40,608 bases of DNA from Priapulus caudatus (GCF_000485595.1 NW_014577405.1:120307-160914), one strand, 5' to 3'; counted from the stretch's first letter, positions 13,233 through 24,108 are shown. The notes: generated by a model from the letters alone, not told the origin. Numbers and translations: made by a program.

Positions 13233-16200
13233 ATGCATGCGTGCGTGCGTGCGTGCGTGTGCGTGCGTGCCTCTGTGTGTGTGTCTGGGTGTATGTGTGT
13301 ATGCATGCATCTATGCGTGCATGTGTGTGTGTCTGGGTGTGTGTGCGTATGCATGCATCCATGTGGGCATGTGTGTGTGTGCGTGCATGTGTGCGTGTGT
13401 GCACGTGTATATACCTGTGCGTACCTGCACACATGCAGAAATTTGTATGTAAGCATCTGTGCATGCTGATCACAATTTCCTTCTATTTCAGACATCTAGC
13501 CATTACTCGGCCCTACAAGACAAAGACTTATGTTGACTGCAGCTTGAAACCCAGCAAAGTTGATGCAGACTCAGATGTACAGCTGGATTACCTCTCTAAA
13601 TTCAAGCCAGGTCAGAAGGTGCAAGCATTTGTGGAAAGTGTAAGTTGAGTAAAAATGCGTTCAAGTGGTTAGCTAAATCATCAAAGTTTGTTTCAACATT
13701 TCAAAACCCTCGTTTCTATTGGCCTTCAGTTTTTAGCTCATCTGACGTAGTCAGATGCAGCTTGTAGAATCGCATGATTGTCCGTCTGTGTGTGCGTGCG
13801 TGCGTGCGTGTGTGCGTCAACAGTTGGGCACAAATCTTAACCGCTCGACGTACGGTCACGATATTAGGGACGTCGGGGGGAGGATCGTGAAAAGGACTCA
13901 GGATGACAAATTTGGGGGTTAGGGGTCAAAGGTCAAGATGTGTAAACGGACGGGAATATTTCCCCCTTAACTTAAGGTATAAGAGGAAATACGGAATTGC
14001 GGCACAAATCTTAACGGCTAGACCTATGCTCTTAATATTTGGTGTATAGTGTGATGGGCAGGAAACCCATCACCAGTGCGAAATTGGAGGTCACAGGTCA
14101 AAGGGCAGTGGGAGAAAGGTAAGATATCAGACATTTTCTGAGGACATGGGCTAACGGACAGAGTGAAAAACTTTTTTGTTTCAGCGCTGACCTACCATTT
14201 TTATCACTTTATTGAAAGGACCATGAAATGTGCTTTCCACTGACGTGCGAAGAGTAAGTGTCTGATAACCTTTTGACCCTCAAGAGGCGGGTTAAACATG
14301 GATTCCTCAACTGCCTCAATGACGTGACAGTGTTGTTATATTCATGGCACATCCATAATCTATAAATCCAATAAGCCTGGATAGCCAAACGGGTACAGCA
14401 CAGGCGTCACGGCTCAAAGGTCGTTGGATCGAATTCCATCAGATTTTTTATTATTTACCTGTTTTCTGTATTTTTCTATCTTTATCCATTAAACTATTTT
14501 TTTCCAATTAATGCAAATATTTACATGATTTATTTACAACAATTTAATAACAACAAATAATTTTTACAACAATTAATTTTTTTAATTTTTTTAATAGGGT
14601 TAGGGTTAGGGTCACAATGCACCATAAAACAGGAGTTTCAGGCACGCGATTTGTATCAACCAATGGGATTTGGGAGGTATGCAGAATGCAGAAGGTTGCT
14701 GAAATGATGTGTACGCAACTGCGTATCTGCATATCTGCGCCTAACAAAGGTGTCACTACGCACGACTTAAATGTTACGTTTATAACCGTAGCAACAGACC
14801 TCAGATGAGCCCAGACGCTCTGCGGCTCTTGTTAATGTTCCTCGTGCATTTTACAAAGGCAATGTGAAATTATGTGAACTTCCAATATTATTATTATTAT
14901 TAAATCTTTATGTTTATTTTGTAACTAATCTAAATAATAATTTTTTATATATAAAAAACGAAACTGTCATACCCATAATTATCATACTATTTGATCATTA
15001 GTATGATTTAATAATTATATATAATTGTTATAGAAGTTACATCAAGTTAACAGCATCAAGTAGCACAAAATATCTACTCGTGTTATTTACACGTATTCTT
15101 GGTTAACAATACCTAAATTAATTGCCTATTATTGCAGAAATGTTCTCGTTCAATTGGTGGCAGTTGATATCTAGCTGTGTGTTACACTGTTTATGAGTCA
15201 GTTGCAGATGCTAATATCCATGGATCAATTAGTGGCTCTTCACTTGATTGGTTATTAACATCTGCTGATTCTGTGTTTCAGTACAACAACCAGTGTCTGT
15301 GGATGCAAGTCAGTCCCAAGATGACAGGCAAGGTGCACCTGCTTAACGTATCTGATGACCCTGCTGTGCTTGAGGATCCCACCCAGCACATGCTACTGGG
15401 CACGGGATACAATGCCACTGTTGTGGGCATGGACAAGGGCAAGGTGTCGCTTTCACTCACAGGTATGCCACTCGTGCGCCTAGCTGCTGGAATTATGTCA
15501 TCATTCTCTCGTTTTTTTGAAGGGTGGATGTTTATCGTGGCATTGCGAACTAGTATGGCTGATGCTGATATCGTTTTTAAGTATATATATGGTGACACAG
15601 TGATCAACTGGTATGAAATAGAAGGTGTAAGGTTAGATTGTTCTGCTTGAATATTGTGGACTAATGCTAAGACACACTGGGGTTTCTTTAAGGATACTCT
15701 CAACCTTTTGCACGGGTATTGCTCTAATGAAGATTAAACGTTTATTGACGAATGAATCGAATCAATCACTTGTTTTATTTATAGAGGAGATATATCTCTA
15801 TGCTCAAGGCAAAAAAATTCATGAAATTTCCAGCACCTAATCATGTTACCACAAAAATTTTGAATTTTTATGTAAAAATGGTATTTTGGATATTTCTCAA
15901 TTACCAGAAAGAGTGAGGAAACAAAAAAGGCCACACATGAGAAACAAAATATACAAAAAAAGAAAACAACAAAATTTCTCTAAAAGTCACATATAAACAA
16001 AAAAAAAAAAAAAAACTGCCTAAAATTCAAGTCGCACATTTGAATTTAAAATTTTTGCGAATAAAGAGACATAACTCAGAAAATAAGGCACATTCTTAAT
16101 AACAATCCCTGACGCACTTTTTTACAGCAATATGTTACCATTAAAACCAGTGTAAAATTAAATTATTCCGAGTTGTAATCACAGAGAAATATCCATTTAT

Positions 16201-19200
16201 ACATCGACTACTAAGTCAGAAATTGGAACGGAGAAATCAGCGTTTTTCTGACGTTAGCCGCGGCGCACTACACATGTACGCGGGCAAGCAAAACGCTCTG
16301 ACAGTTCACATGTACCGTTATATGGAGAAATGAGCATGTACACAGGTGGCACTAGTGTTAGCCATCGAATAAAGTTGAAAATAAAAAATCAGTAAAAATT
16401 TTCCTAAAACCTCGAGAGTATCCTTAACATGTAAGGTTTTCCTTTATGATGTGCTGGTGTTGGTTTTTGGCATAACTCTACCGATTATTTCGAGTGAAAA
16501 TATTTCACAGCTTTTTACTAAACATATACATCTAGTCTACTGTACTATGTGACCCACAGCATATAGAAATGGCATTTTTGACACCTAGAAATGCTAGGCC
16601 AGATGCTGTAGACAACAAATTTTTTAAGGGCGTTCTAATGAATGCGAGGTCACCAAAAATATTATTGGCGAACTCTGACATTGTTAACAGGTACGACGAA
16701 ACTAGTGGAAGGCACCGTCGTGAACGGCATGATTTTAAAGATTCTGCCGGCAGCCTTCATTGTTCAGCTACCATTTTACTGCGTCGGTAAGGTGGCTCCC
16801 CCTGATGCGAGTGACATCTACAGCGACACCGTTATGGAAAGCTATCACGTAGGACAGTTCGTCAGATGTTGTGTGCTTCATTACGATGAGACGAAAAAAA
16901 ACCAAGTCGCTGTCTCACTGAGGGATTCGAGGTATTTCTATTTGACATGGCGAACCAATTAAAACATGCGATTCCTTTCGCCTCGTAGAGTATTTGCCTC
17001 TTTGCTCTGACTGAATGATTGAAGCTGTGTACAATAAGTAAATGTAGCTTAAACTAAACGTGATGTGTCGTGGATATTGAAATCGCATTTTACTCTATAA
17101 TTTGGTTTACAGGGTTTTCAGTGATAGTTACGATGACATAGACAGGGAGGTGACATTTGCTGAGCTGAGGGTGGGCCAGCTTGTAAAGGGTTATGTTACA
17201 ACGTGCAGCAAAGCTGGTCTATTTGTGAGGTGAGCTATGTGTTATGATTTTATGAAATCCATATACTCCAAGTAGAAAAAAAGACCTAAATTCCTTAGCC
17301 ACATTTTCTGCCCAAATCAGTGCATGCGTGTCTGTGTGCAGTTGAGTGTGAGTATCATATGAGCCTTTTGTTTCAGCTTGGCTCATAATATCACTGGCAG
17401 AGTAAAGTATAGCAATCTGTCTGAGTATATTGTCAAAGGCTCGAGCCATTCACTGCCTATCTGCAAGGTTGTCACTGCCAAGGTCATAGCCGAGGTGGAG
17501 AGGTGAGCTGTGTAATATCTCATCTGTTGATGCGCTGGTGCTTAAATGGTCTGCGTATTGTGTAAGAGACAAGGGTAGTTTATTTAACTTGCAGACTTAC
17601 AATTGTTTGCCATGATTTCCCACGTACGCAAGGTTACATGTGCATAACTAATAACATGATTGATGATGCGTTTTGCACTACCTTTAAACTGCCAAACAAT
17701 GGTTAATGTAAGCCAAGCATTTCTCATAACCAAGGCGAACAAATGAATAATGTGTGAGCTTGGCAAAAAAGGGTACCTACATATGTTTTGTGTTTCATCT
17801 CTCCAGCCGTGCGGGTAGACAGGTGGAGCTGTCATTGTTGCCTAGGGACACGGGACTGCCTGATATCATCCAGGAGGATGAGCGGGGTTTAAGGAGGAGC
17901 AAAACAAGCAGTAGTAAGACTGTCAAAAAGAAACGCAGAAAGACGAGTGAAAGTGGCCTGGGTGCAGTTGACGCTGAGGCAGCGATGGGGGAGGCAAATC
18001 CCGAACTTGTAGTAAAAAAGAAGAAGAAAATGGAAAAGGAAGTGGAATTGTCAGACAGAATAAAGGTGGGAGGCATAGAGTCTGGTGACGTGTGTCAACC
18101 GAAGGGCAAAAAACGAAAACTTATCAACGAAGGTGATTCTAAGGGGGATTCATCAAAGAACAAAGCAACAGTGAAGAACCAGCAGAAGAAGGTCAAGGTT
18201 ACTACAAGTGCGGAAACTGCAACATCAAGCACTGTGATCACAAAGGTTGGATATTAGGATTTGGTTACATTACCTCCTGGTCATTATTGTTCATTAATTT
18301 GTGATTGTCTTTCTCCTCCAAAGATTAACCTTTATAAGACCTTGATAAGACAATCACGTATATAAGCGTCATACGATTAATAAAATTAGCTTGTGATAAT
18401 TGCTATTTTAATGCACCACCAGGTGTCGCCACAAGAGCTCGAAAATGCACCAAGGCTGCAGGTGCATGGAGGTTTCAGTTGGGACACTACTATCACAACT
18501 CTTCCTACCCCGGGGCTTACAACCATCCTCAAGGTACCTTCCAGCAGAGGCAGTGGCAACAGCGCAGTCACTCCCAAAGGATCAGCCCCCGAGTTTCATG
18601 ATGATAGTAGCAGCAGTGGAAGTGATGATGAGAAAGAAGTATGTCAGAAGCATTTATGCTACTTGTTTGCTGTTCTCCGTTTAGCAGGTCATTCACTGGA
18701 AAAAATTCCAAGCCCTGCTTTCTACTAGTTAATTATTCTAGTTATATATTTAAGTTATTCATGAAAAAATAATTAGATATGCCTTCCTTCTGACCTTGCC
18801 CCTAAATTGTTAGGTCGAACTACTGCAAACAAGAGTGGTGGCAAACAATTGTAAACGCAAAATTCTAAACACAAACATCTACTGATGTTTATCAAGGAAA
18901 TGCTTGTGCAGCGATATTAAATTTGTGCCAATTGACTAAAGCATCAAGATATGCCTGGTGGGAGAGTGTTTGTGCTCCCTAGTGCACCTAATGTAGATGC
19001 TGGCACATGTAGATATCACTGCAACTGTTTTTCACAGCTTCCAAAAGAAAAGACGAAGAAGCTGACGCAGGTGGAACGTGTTGCCGCGGCGAGGCGGCGA
19101 GAGGAGGATGTGTACAACACAGAACGAAGGCTGCTTGACAATGACTGGGAGCCAGAGGCTGGGGACGATTATGAGAAGATGGTGTTGGCATCCCCGAACA

Positions 19201-22200
19201 GTTCCATCGTATGGCTTCGGTAGGAAACGTTTATCCGCCATAAATTAGCATTCCACTCTGCTCTATTTGTGCTAACGTTGTATACCTCAAGGGGGGGGGG
19301 GTCATTGTGAGAAATGTTAGAACTCTTTGGCATTGCTTTGTACCATTATAGCCCATATAAAGTTATATGATTAAGACTGATACTATGAGAAAAATATTCC
19401 TTGGATGGCAATGCTGTGAATTGGCTGCTGGTATTGCTGCTCATAGACATTCGCATTGCATTTCAGGTACATGGCATTTTATCTGCAGGCTGCTGAGACT
19501 GAACGAGCGCGCTCTATAGCTGAGAGGGCTCTGCAGACGATATCATTTAGGTTGGTGTGCGGCTGTTTACCATGGCAACCTGCCGTTATCGTACCGTGCG
19601 TCTCACATCTAACTTCACTCTGACACTGTTGTATGCAGCATTACTGTGGCACCATAACCCCTGTAATGATACTGTGGCAACATCATGTGTAACAATTGTG
19701 TGTCACCTTTATATGTGATACTAGAACTGTGGCACTATTGTATGTAACACTACGGTGTCAGCATCATGAGTAACAGTTGTGCGGCAGAGTTGTATGTAAT
19801 GGAACAGCGTGATTGTGTGGTACCGTTATATGTAACAGTAGTGTGCCACCATAGTACTGTAAAATCCGTTTTTTCGTGGGGTTCTAATTTTCGTGGGTCC
19901 ACCAATCCACGAATTTATGTAGGCCTACCCAACGAAATATTATGTACATATGTCAATTGCCGGTTCTGGAGTGGATGCCCGCAAACCGACGCCTGCCGTC
20001 TGTGCGTGCTAGTAATATATACTATCAACAACCTCGACATCATGCTCGTGTATAATGTTAACGTTAATATGTTGTTTTTGAAAAAAAAAATTCCTTGGAA
20101 GGCTTGATCAACGAATTTAAGAACCCACGAACATGTATTTTTTATTGAAACCACGAAAATTGGAACCCACGAACATGTATTTTTTATTGAAACCACGAAA
20201 ATTGGAACCCACGAAAATAAGTGACTTTACAGTATGTGACTGTAATATAGCACTAGCACTACGTGTAGCTGTACTGTGTTATCTCAGGGAGGAGCAAGAG
20301 CGACTGAATGTCTGGACAGCATTGCTGAATCTGGAGAATATGTATGGCACACCAGCATCTCTCAATGCGACATTCTCACGAGCGCTGCAAGCCAATGATG
20401 CTCTCAAAGTTTATTTGCAACTCATCAACATCTACTGTCATTCCGACAAGAATGAGGTGAGTGCCACAGTACCACTAGGAGTGTCATTTCCTCGTTCATG
20501 AGTTCTGTTAATTTCAATTTCTATGCCCGTGTCTCAGTTCCATTGTGACAGAATAGAATAATTGACATTGCGATATGGATGCAGTTAAACCATTATATCA
20601 GGGTTACTGAATGGAAACCTCAAGTTTCCTTTATATACGGGCCCTTTCTGTACAATTGCTTTTGCTGTGTTACTGCTAAGTGTTTATTTGTTTATTTGTT
20701 TGTTTGTGTCATTGGTACACACATGTTACAAGAATATGCCATGGGTTGTGACCCGGTGATTTCTTATTGCTTTTAGCAAGCGGAGATCTTATACAACACA
20801 GTGGTCAAGAAGTTCGGTCAGACTAAAGACGTCTGGATCAAGTTTGGTACGTTTTACATGAAGAATGGGCAGACAGCATTAGCACAAAAGGTGCTAGACA
20901 GAAGCCTGAAGAGCCTGGATAAGCGGCAGCGTGAGTACCAGTAGGGAACAATCTATAAGAGGTTCATAAAATGAGTGTAAGAAAGGCATGAATGGTGAGT
21001 GAGGGGGGTAGATGGTGAGGGAAGGAATCCTGTGATGATGAGATTAAGTGTAGGAAAAAGGAGCGTGGGAGAGCAGTGGAATGGGAGAGCAAAGGAGTCG
21101 AAGTTGAAAGAGGAGTGGCGAGTGGGAAGCTTAGGTTGTGCATGAGGGAAGAGTGGAGTGTGAAAACTATGTGAAGGTCGAAATTCGAAGTGGAAGATAA
21201 ATGATGTCTAAACGCTAATGAAGGGCTGAAAATAGAGCGAATCATCAAGTTGTTCAACTTCTCTTGCATCTCCAGTTTATGCATTGTCTAGTTTCTCTAT
21301 CTCTTTTTTTTGCTTCAGACGTCGATGTGATAGCTAAGTTTGCACAGCTGGAGTTTCAGCATGGAGAGTTGGAGCGAGGAAAGACTATGTTTGAAAGCAT
21401 GCTGGGCACCTATCCCAGACGCACCGATCTCTGGTCAGTCTACATTGACATGATGATCAAAGCAGGCCAACACGACAGTGTCAGGTAAGGTACAACCCAG
21501 CCACTAACTGCCATTTCTAGCCCAGAATTAATGGAATGGGCTGGTCGTCTTTGTCTTGCAGTGTCAGCTTAAGATAAAAATCGTCTTGATTGCTCGTGCT
21601 GTGCCTCCAGGCAATGAACGTTTCTGCAGTGAACTGACTAATAGTCTGCTGTTTTGCGTGGAACTATGCTTAAAAACAATAGTTGTTTGCAGAATTTTTA
21701 TTATTAATGCACGATCGTAGATGCTGTCTAGTGGCAGCACATGCCTTTTATAATTTCGTAGAGTTGCGGCCTATTGTAAAACGCAAATAGTCTACGTTAG
21801 GTTTGGGCGTGCATAGTGGGACGTATATTCATCAAAGTCAGGCACAATTGCTCAAGGGTGAATAGAAGATTCATGGCAGATAATGGTTTGTCTTGCAAGC
21901 AATGTCTTACCACCCGCCTGCACTGTCTGTGGTCCCTAATGGGGTTGATAACACTGTATACAGGGTTCGTAGCGGGTCTTCCTAAGTCTTATAAGTACTT
22001 ATTTTGCCAAAAATAAAATAAGGGCCCTTATTAGTACTTATTTTTAGTGAAATCTTAGAAAAGTACTTAATAGTCCTTATTTTTAGCCAAAGGACTATTT
22101 TTCAACATTGTTTTATAAACTGTTCTCGACTTAGAATAAGAATTGTTGTATATATAATACGGAATAATTAAATCTGCTGTGCAATTGTGTATATAAATAT

Positions 22201-23351
22201 TATTAGTGTACTTTAATAGTCGGTGATCTATCAGAAATCGCGTAAAAAAGTCTTATTTTGGCCTCCAGAAAGGGTCTTATAAGTCCTTATTTCAACATGT
22301 GTCTTACTACTATGAACCCTGGTATACTAAGCAGTACTACGACGATTTGTAACGTGCAGGGACCAGTAGTAAATTGGCAAATTGACCAATTGATGCAAAA
22401 AAACACATAACATTTGTAAAACGTGTATTCCTGATTACTTTCCGGTAGTTCCTGTAGACCCTGTAAACAGGCTGAACCGGAATGTTCACTCGGCACCTAA
22501 CTTCGGGAGTTATTTCGCAAATAATTTTCCGCAATTGTTGCTAGTAAAGCTGACAAAGTACTTTGAACTAATGACGATCTCCGTCATACCTGTAATTAGC
22601 AGAACTCATTAAATGCCAGTTAATTACTAGTTTGAGTTGCCAAGAATTTACAACTTGGTGGTGTCATCTACACGCTATTCTACAAAGCAATAGTTGTTTT
22701 GAGTGACGGAATTAATTGATGTGGTTTCGGTTAATGCGTCTCCCAGTAAAACTAGTGTTTTTCATGTAAAAATGATTGTACACACTATTCTTGATGGTGC
22801 ATTAAAACAAATACGGTACGAAAGTACCGATTATTCTCTTTTTTTAATGATATTCGCGTCTACAAATTCCCGTATTGGACTTCTCTTAGAAAGGCAATCA
22901 CATCTCATCCAATCAGCGAGCATATGACCAAGTTCTACTTGTCGAAAATCAGTGCTAAAATGCTTCTGACGGTACAGTTCTCGTATCGTAATACTAGTAC
23001 TAGGTTTTGTCGTAGTCACAAGTTTAGCCGCAACCAAACGCTCGTTACGACAGCGGCCCCCTGGGTGTTTGTGACAAATTCAGGAGTCTATCAATGAATA
23101 GACTTTTGACAAATTCAACAAGACAACAAATGAATTGGCTTTGTTTCTTTCCCTGCCATTAATGACTTTTGTTCGCTTGCAGGCAACTCTTTGACAGAGT
23201 CATCCACATGAAGCTGTCAGCAAGAAAGATGAAGTTCTTCTTCAAGAAATACCTGGAGTTCGAGGAGAGACACGGCATGGCAGACGGCGTGAGTCGCGTG
23301 CGAGAGCTGGCTCTAGACTATGTTGAATCGCAGGACGTGGAGGATGACTAG
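2185..23351 (+). CDS. PDCD11: RRP5 homolog / PDCD11, 34 visible coding exons (5'-partial)
   Basis: Orthologue of the nucleolar protein PDCD11 (yeast Rrp5). The family binds pre-rRNA and is needed for early cleavages that make both 18S and 5.8S rRNA in the SSU processome and pre-60S particles. I joined 34 plus-strand exons by hand. Every junction is GT-AG, phases close throughout, and the total is 5604 nt, or 1867 codons plus TAG at 23349-23351. Human PDCD11 is about 1871 residues, so only a short N-terminus is missing. Layout in the visible protein: basic N-terminal tail (1-47), many S1 repeats (about 50-1360), Lys/Ser-rich linker (about 1370-1560), HAT repeats (about 1570-1867). Colinear motifs include [47 protein letters not shown] and [13 protein letters not shown]. 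The first visible exon starts in phase 0 with no ATG, so an upstream exon is required. Exons are listed in the block entries. Identity is certain; single splice sites are hand calls. Confidence 0.96.
8951..12301 (+). CDS. PDCD11: PDCD11 exons 14-20: central S1 repeats
   Basis: Coding segments: 8951-9142, 9415-9489, 9835-9930, 10187-10409, 11442-11576, 11861-12000, 12120-12301. The first has the diagnostic [13 protein letters not shown]. The small exon 9415-9489 is set by phase and homology: acceptor TAG at 9412-9414, reading IVSRKKSY and ending FSDIK, which joins [20 protein letters not shown], the counterpart of [23 protein letters not shown] in human. Simple translation of 8951 onward reads into the intron and stops, so an automated ORF call would truncate here. 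The following exons cover LMADKHVTS (human IMSDKFVTS) and the less conserved middle S1 repeats to HLNDM near 12240. Intron 10410-11441 holds a MITE; intron 11577-11860 holds a TAGG/TAGC repeat. Confidence 0.9.
10671..11005. mobile_element. MITE-like element in PDCD11 intron, about 42-bp TIRs
   Basis: The left end (about 10671-10714) and the inverted right end (about 10964-11005) share long imperfect terminal repeats. The best block is TTTGTTTG, one varying base, then CCTCACCCGACC, with looser similarity extending outward to AATGG. The interior is AT-rich with poly-A and poly-T runs and no coding capacity. A target duplication was not clear. It lies in the intron 10410-11441. I infer a non-autonomous DNA transposon of unassigned family. 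Confidence 0.65.
11684..11792 (+). repeat. TAGG/TAGC tetranucleotide repeat
   Basis: Degenerate tandem tetranucleotides (TAGG, TAGC, TAAG variants) fill about 110 bp of the intron 11577-11860, ending about 68 bp before the acceptor at 11859-11860. Confidence 0.85.
12614..17502 (+). CDS. PDCD11: PDCD11 exons 21-27: C-terminal S1 repeats
   Basis: Coding segments: 12614-12763, 12979-13161, 13492-13639, 15282-15462, 16691-16931, 17113-17229, 17377-17502. They encode the S1 units with [12 protein letters not shown] (human GCIHASHILDD), [12 protein letters not shown] (human TARVIGGRDMKT), [25 protein letters not shown] and [11 protein letters not shown]. The exons 12614-12763 and 12979-13161 and their shared intron are markedly richer in GC and CpG than the rest of the gene. 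Most junctions here split codons, mainly leaving two bases, unlike the phase-0 exons at the start. Introns 13640-15281 and 15463-16690 are among the largest of the gene, and both are mostly filled by repeats. Confidence 0.92.
13183..13440 (+). repeat. GT/GC-rich dinucleotide microsatellite
   Basis: A roughly 250-bp degenerate (TG)n tract with TGCG and TGCA variants fills most of the short intron 13162-13491. The long open frames across it on both strands are compositional artefacts of the Cys/Val or His/Thr type. Confidence 0.9.
14370..14450 (+). repeat. tRNA-derived, Pol III promoter-like segment (SINE-like)
   Basis: An A-box-like TAGCCAAACGGGT at about 14382-14394 is followed about 33 nt later by a B-box-like GATCGAATTCC at about 14427-14437, then a T-rich stretch at 14443-14448 that could end Pol III transcription. 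The acceptor arms do not pair, so it is not a functional tRNA gene. It reads as the tRNA-related head of a SINE or a tRNA pseudogene nested in a larger repeat. Confidence 0.5.
14595..14612 (+). repeat. Interstitial TTAGGG telomere-type tract
   Basis: Three copies of the telomere unit within the large PDCD11 intron, directly after a T-rich stretch. This is the second such tract in the window. Confidence 0.7.
15688..16427. mobile_element. TTAA-flanked MITE (piggyBac-type) in PDCD11 intron
   Basis: A 740-bp block is bounded by TTAA at 15688-15691 and TTAA at 16424-16427. Directly inside are perfect 10-bp inverted ends: GGATACTCTC at 15692-15701 and GAGAGTATCC at 16414-16423. TTAA target duplication is the hallmark of the piggyBac superfamily. 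The interior is A-rich and has no transposase. It lies inside the intron 15463-16690 and makes up more than half of it. Superfamily assignment rests on the TTAA alone. Confidence 0.75.
17807..18638 (+). CDS. PDCD11: PDCD11 exons 28-29: end of last S1 unit and basic linker
   Basis: Coding segments 17807-18245 and 18423-18638. The first completes the last S1 unit with [14 protein letters not shown] (human VELSFLPGDTGKPD). It then encodes about 120 residues of Lys/Ser/Glu-rich low-complexity sequence with [17 protein letters not shown] and KGKKRKL clusters, likely nuclear or nucleolar localisation signals (inference). The second has [11 protein letters not shown], matching LQLSSGFAWNV of human, followed by an acidic-serine run [13 protein letters not shown], a typical casein kinase 2-like target composition. 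The region is expected to be disordered and to link the S1 array to the HAT domain. Confidence 0.9.
19038..23351 (+). CDS. PDCD11: PDCD11 exons 30-35: HAT-repeat C-terminal domain
   Basis: Coding segments: 19038-19219, 19467-19550, 20288-20456, 20777-20930, 21319-21484, 23183-23351. This is the most conserved part of the protein, with half-a-TPR (HAT) helical repeats used for protein contacts in the processome. Visible motifs are [38 protein letters not shown]-like [62 protein letters not shown] and [17 protein letters not shown]. The protein ends VESQDVEDD, close to the acidic end of human PDCD11. Intron 21485-23182 is the longest of the gene (1698 bp) and carries a CAGGG-ended MITE. Confidence 0.96.
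19620..19854 (+). repeat. Degenerate minisatellite of about 26-31 bp units
   Basis: Imperfect repeats built on phrases such as ACTGTGGCACNAT followed by TGTATGTAACA recur across this part of the intron 19551-20287. Units vary in length and sequence, so this is an old, decayed tandem array. It abuts the TA-flanked MITE on its right. Confidence 0.55.
19855..20234. mobile_element. TA-flanked MITE (Tc1/mariner-type) in PDCD11 intron
   Basis: The block begins TACTGTAAAATC and ends GACTTTACAGTA, so inverted ends CTGTAAA/TTTACAG are flanked by TA on both sides, as expected for Tc1/mariner-type insertion. The inverted similarity extends inward for about 45 bp with TTTTCGTGGG and AATTTTCGTGG blocks. 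A tandem duplication of 42 bp (copies from 20121 and 20163) lies near the right end. No transposase frame is present. Its right end is only 53 bp from the splice acceptor of exon 20288. Confidence 0.78.
20121..20204 (+). repeat. 42-bp direct tandem duplication within MITE
   Basis: Two near-identical 42-bp units start at 20121 and 20163, each beginning GAACCCACGA, with a third partial copy from 20205. The near identity points to recent slippage or duplication in the subterminal part of the TA-flanked MITE. Confidence 0.85.
21961..22321. mobile_element. CAGGG-ended MITE with 5-bp target duplication (hAT-like)
   Basis: A 361-bp block starts CAGGGTTCGTAG and ends with the inverse CTATGAACCCTG (one mismatch in 12). 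It is flanked by GTATA at 21956-21960 and GTATA at 22322-22326. CAGGG-type ends are typical of hAT elements. The 5-bp duplication is shorter than the classical 8 bp but fits the hAT5-type group as I recall it. The interior is AT-rich with CTTATAAGTACTTATTT-like motifs and non-coding. It is in the longest PDCD11 intron. Confidence 0.75.
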
Positions 23352-23880
23352 AGACGCGCGTTGAGGTGGCGCGGCAGTACAGACGACGACGGCAGACTGT
23401 GCACTGAATATCATGTCTGACATTAATACCGGCACGTGCGGTGGTCGTCACTGTAGCGCAGGAAGGGGCGAAGTGAACGTCCAAATTGGAATTCGCCTAT
23501 CAAACAATTATGTATATAATAATACGTGGTGCTGTCCAGCCTCTCTATCATTTTATTGTGCAGTGATAGAATTTAAGCTGAATGTTTCATAGAATATATA
23601 ACTGAAACGTTATGTATAGCAGAATATAAAACTAGCCAGTAGATGAGCATTCATCAGTGATGTGACGACATGAATTTTGGAAATAGTAGTCAAAAGGCTT
23701 ACGTCTATTACTAGCGAGGGAGCTGTTGGACTAATTTTTAATCACGATTTGTATACTGCTAGTAAAAAAAATATAACGGTTTTAGAAGAAATTTGCATTG
23801 GAGTAATTTTGAATTGAGAAATAAACATTGGCAGATTAACATTAAATCAGGAGTGAATAAAATAAAGACTTTGTTTTTTC
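23352..23880 (+). terminator. PDCD11 3' UTR with polyadenylation signals
   Basis: After the stop codon comes about 500 bp of AT-rich non-coding sequence. Two overlapping AATAAA hexamers lie at 23856-23861 and 23861-23866, followed by a T/G-rich run (TTTGTTTTTTC) at 23870-23880, the usual arrangement of a cleavage and polyadenylation site. An earlier AATAAA is at about 23819. The cleavage point is inferred to lie near 23875-23890. A TTTATT at about 23885, just downstream, is an AATAAA on the minus strand, but I see no minus-strand gene to use it. Confidence 0.7.
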
Positions 23881-24108
23881 ACTCTTTATTCAATGTATAA
23901 CCTGCAGATTAGTATGCATCATCATTATTATCCTCACGTGCCGTCTTCTATGCGGATATTGGCCATCAAGATTCTTCATCAAATCCAATTTACAGCTTTT
24001 CGCTGCATCTCACCCCAGTTCTTCACTACTCTATGGATTGACATCATCACCACAGGTTCTTCGGGTCTGTTTCTGGTAATAATCATATTTTCATTACTGA
24101 GGCACAGT

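Larger units (their letters stand above)
13731..14830. mobile_element. Composite repeat with AGCTCATCTGA ends in PDCD11 intron
   Basis: The left end reads AGCTCATCTGAC at about 13735, inside a short hairpin: CATCTGAC at 13739-13746 and GTCAGATG at 13750-13757 with a 3-nt loop. An inverted partner (CAGATGAGC) sits at 14802-14810. Between them are TGCG-type microsatellite, a tRNA-like Pol III box segment and a TTAGGG tract. The arrangement resembles a family of AGCTCA-ended repeats I recall from other invertebrate genomes, which is memory and not a search. It accounts for most of the first two thirds of the intron 13640-15281. Exact borders are uncertain. Confidence 0.5.

Noticed and set aside
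13000-13648. Overlapping Cys/Val-rich and His/Thr-rich open frames of 70-160 codons on both strands
   Set aside because: They arise from the TG/CA microsatellite in the intron 13162-13491. Only the short ends overlapping true PDCD11 exons are coding.
14370-14450. Functional tRNA gene
   Set aside because: Box-like motifs are present but the acceptor stem does not pair and no standard anticodon arm is evident.
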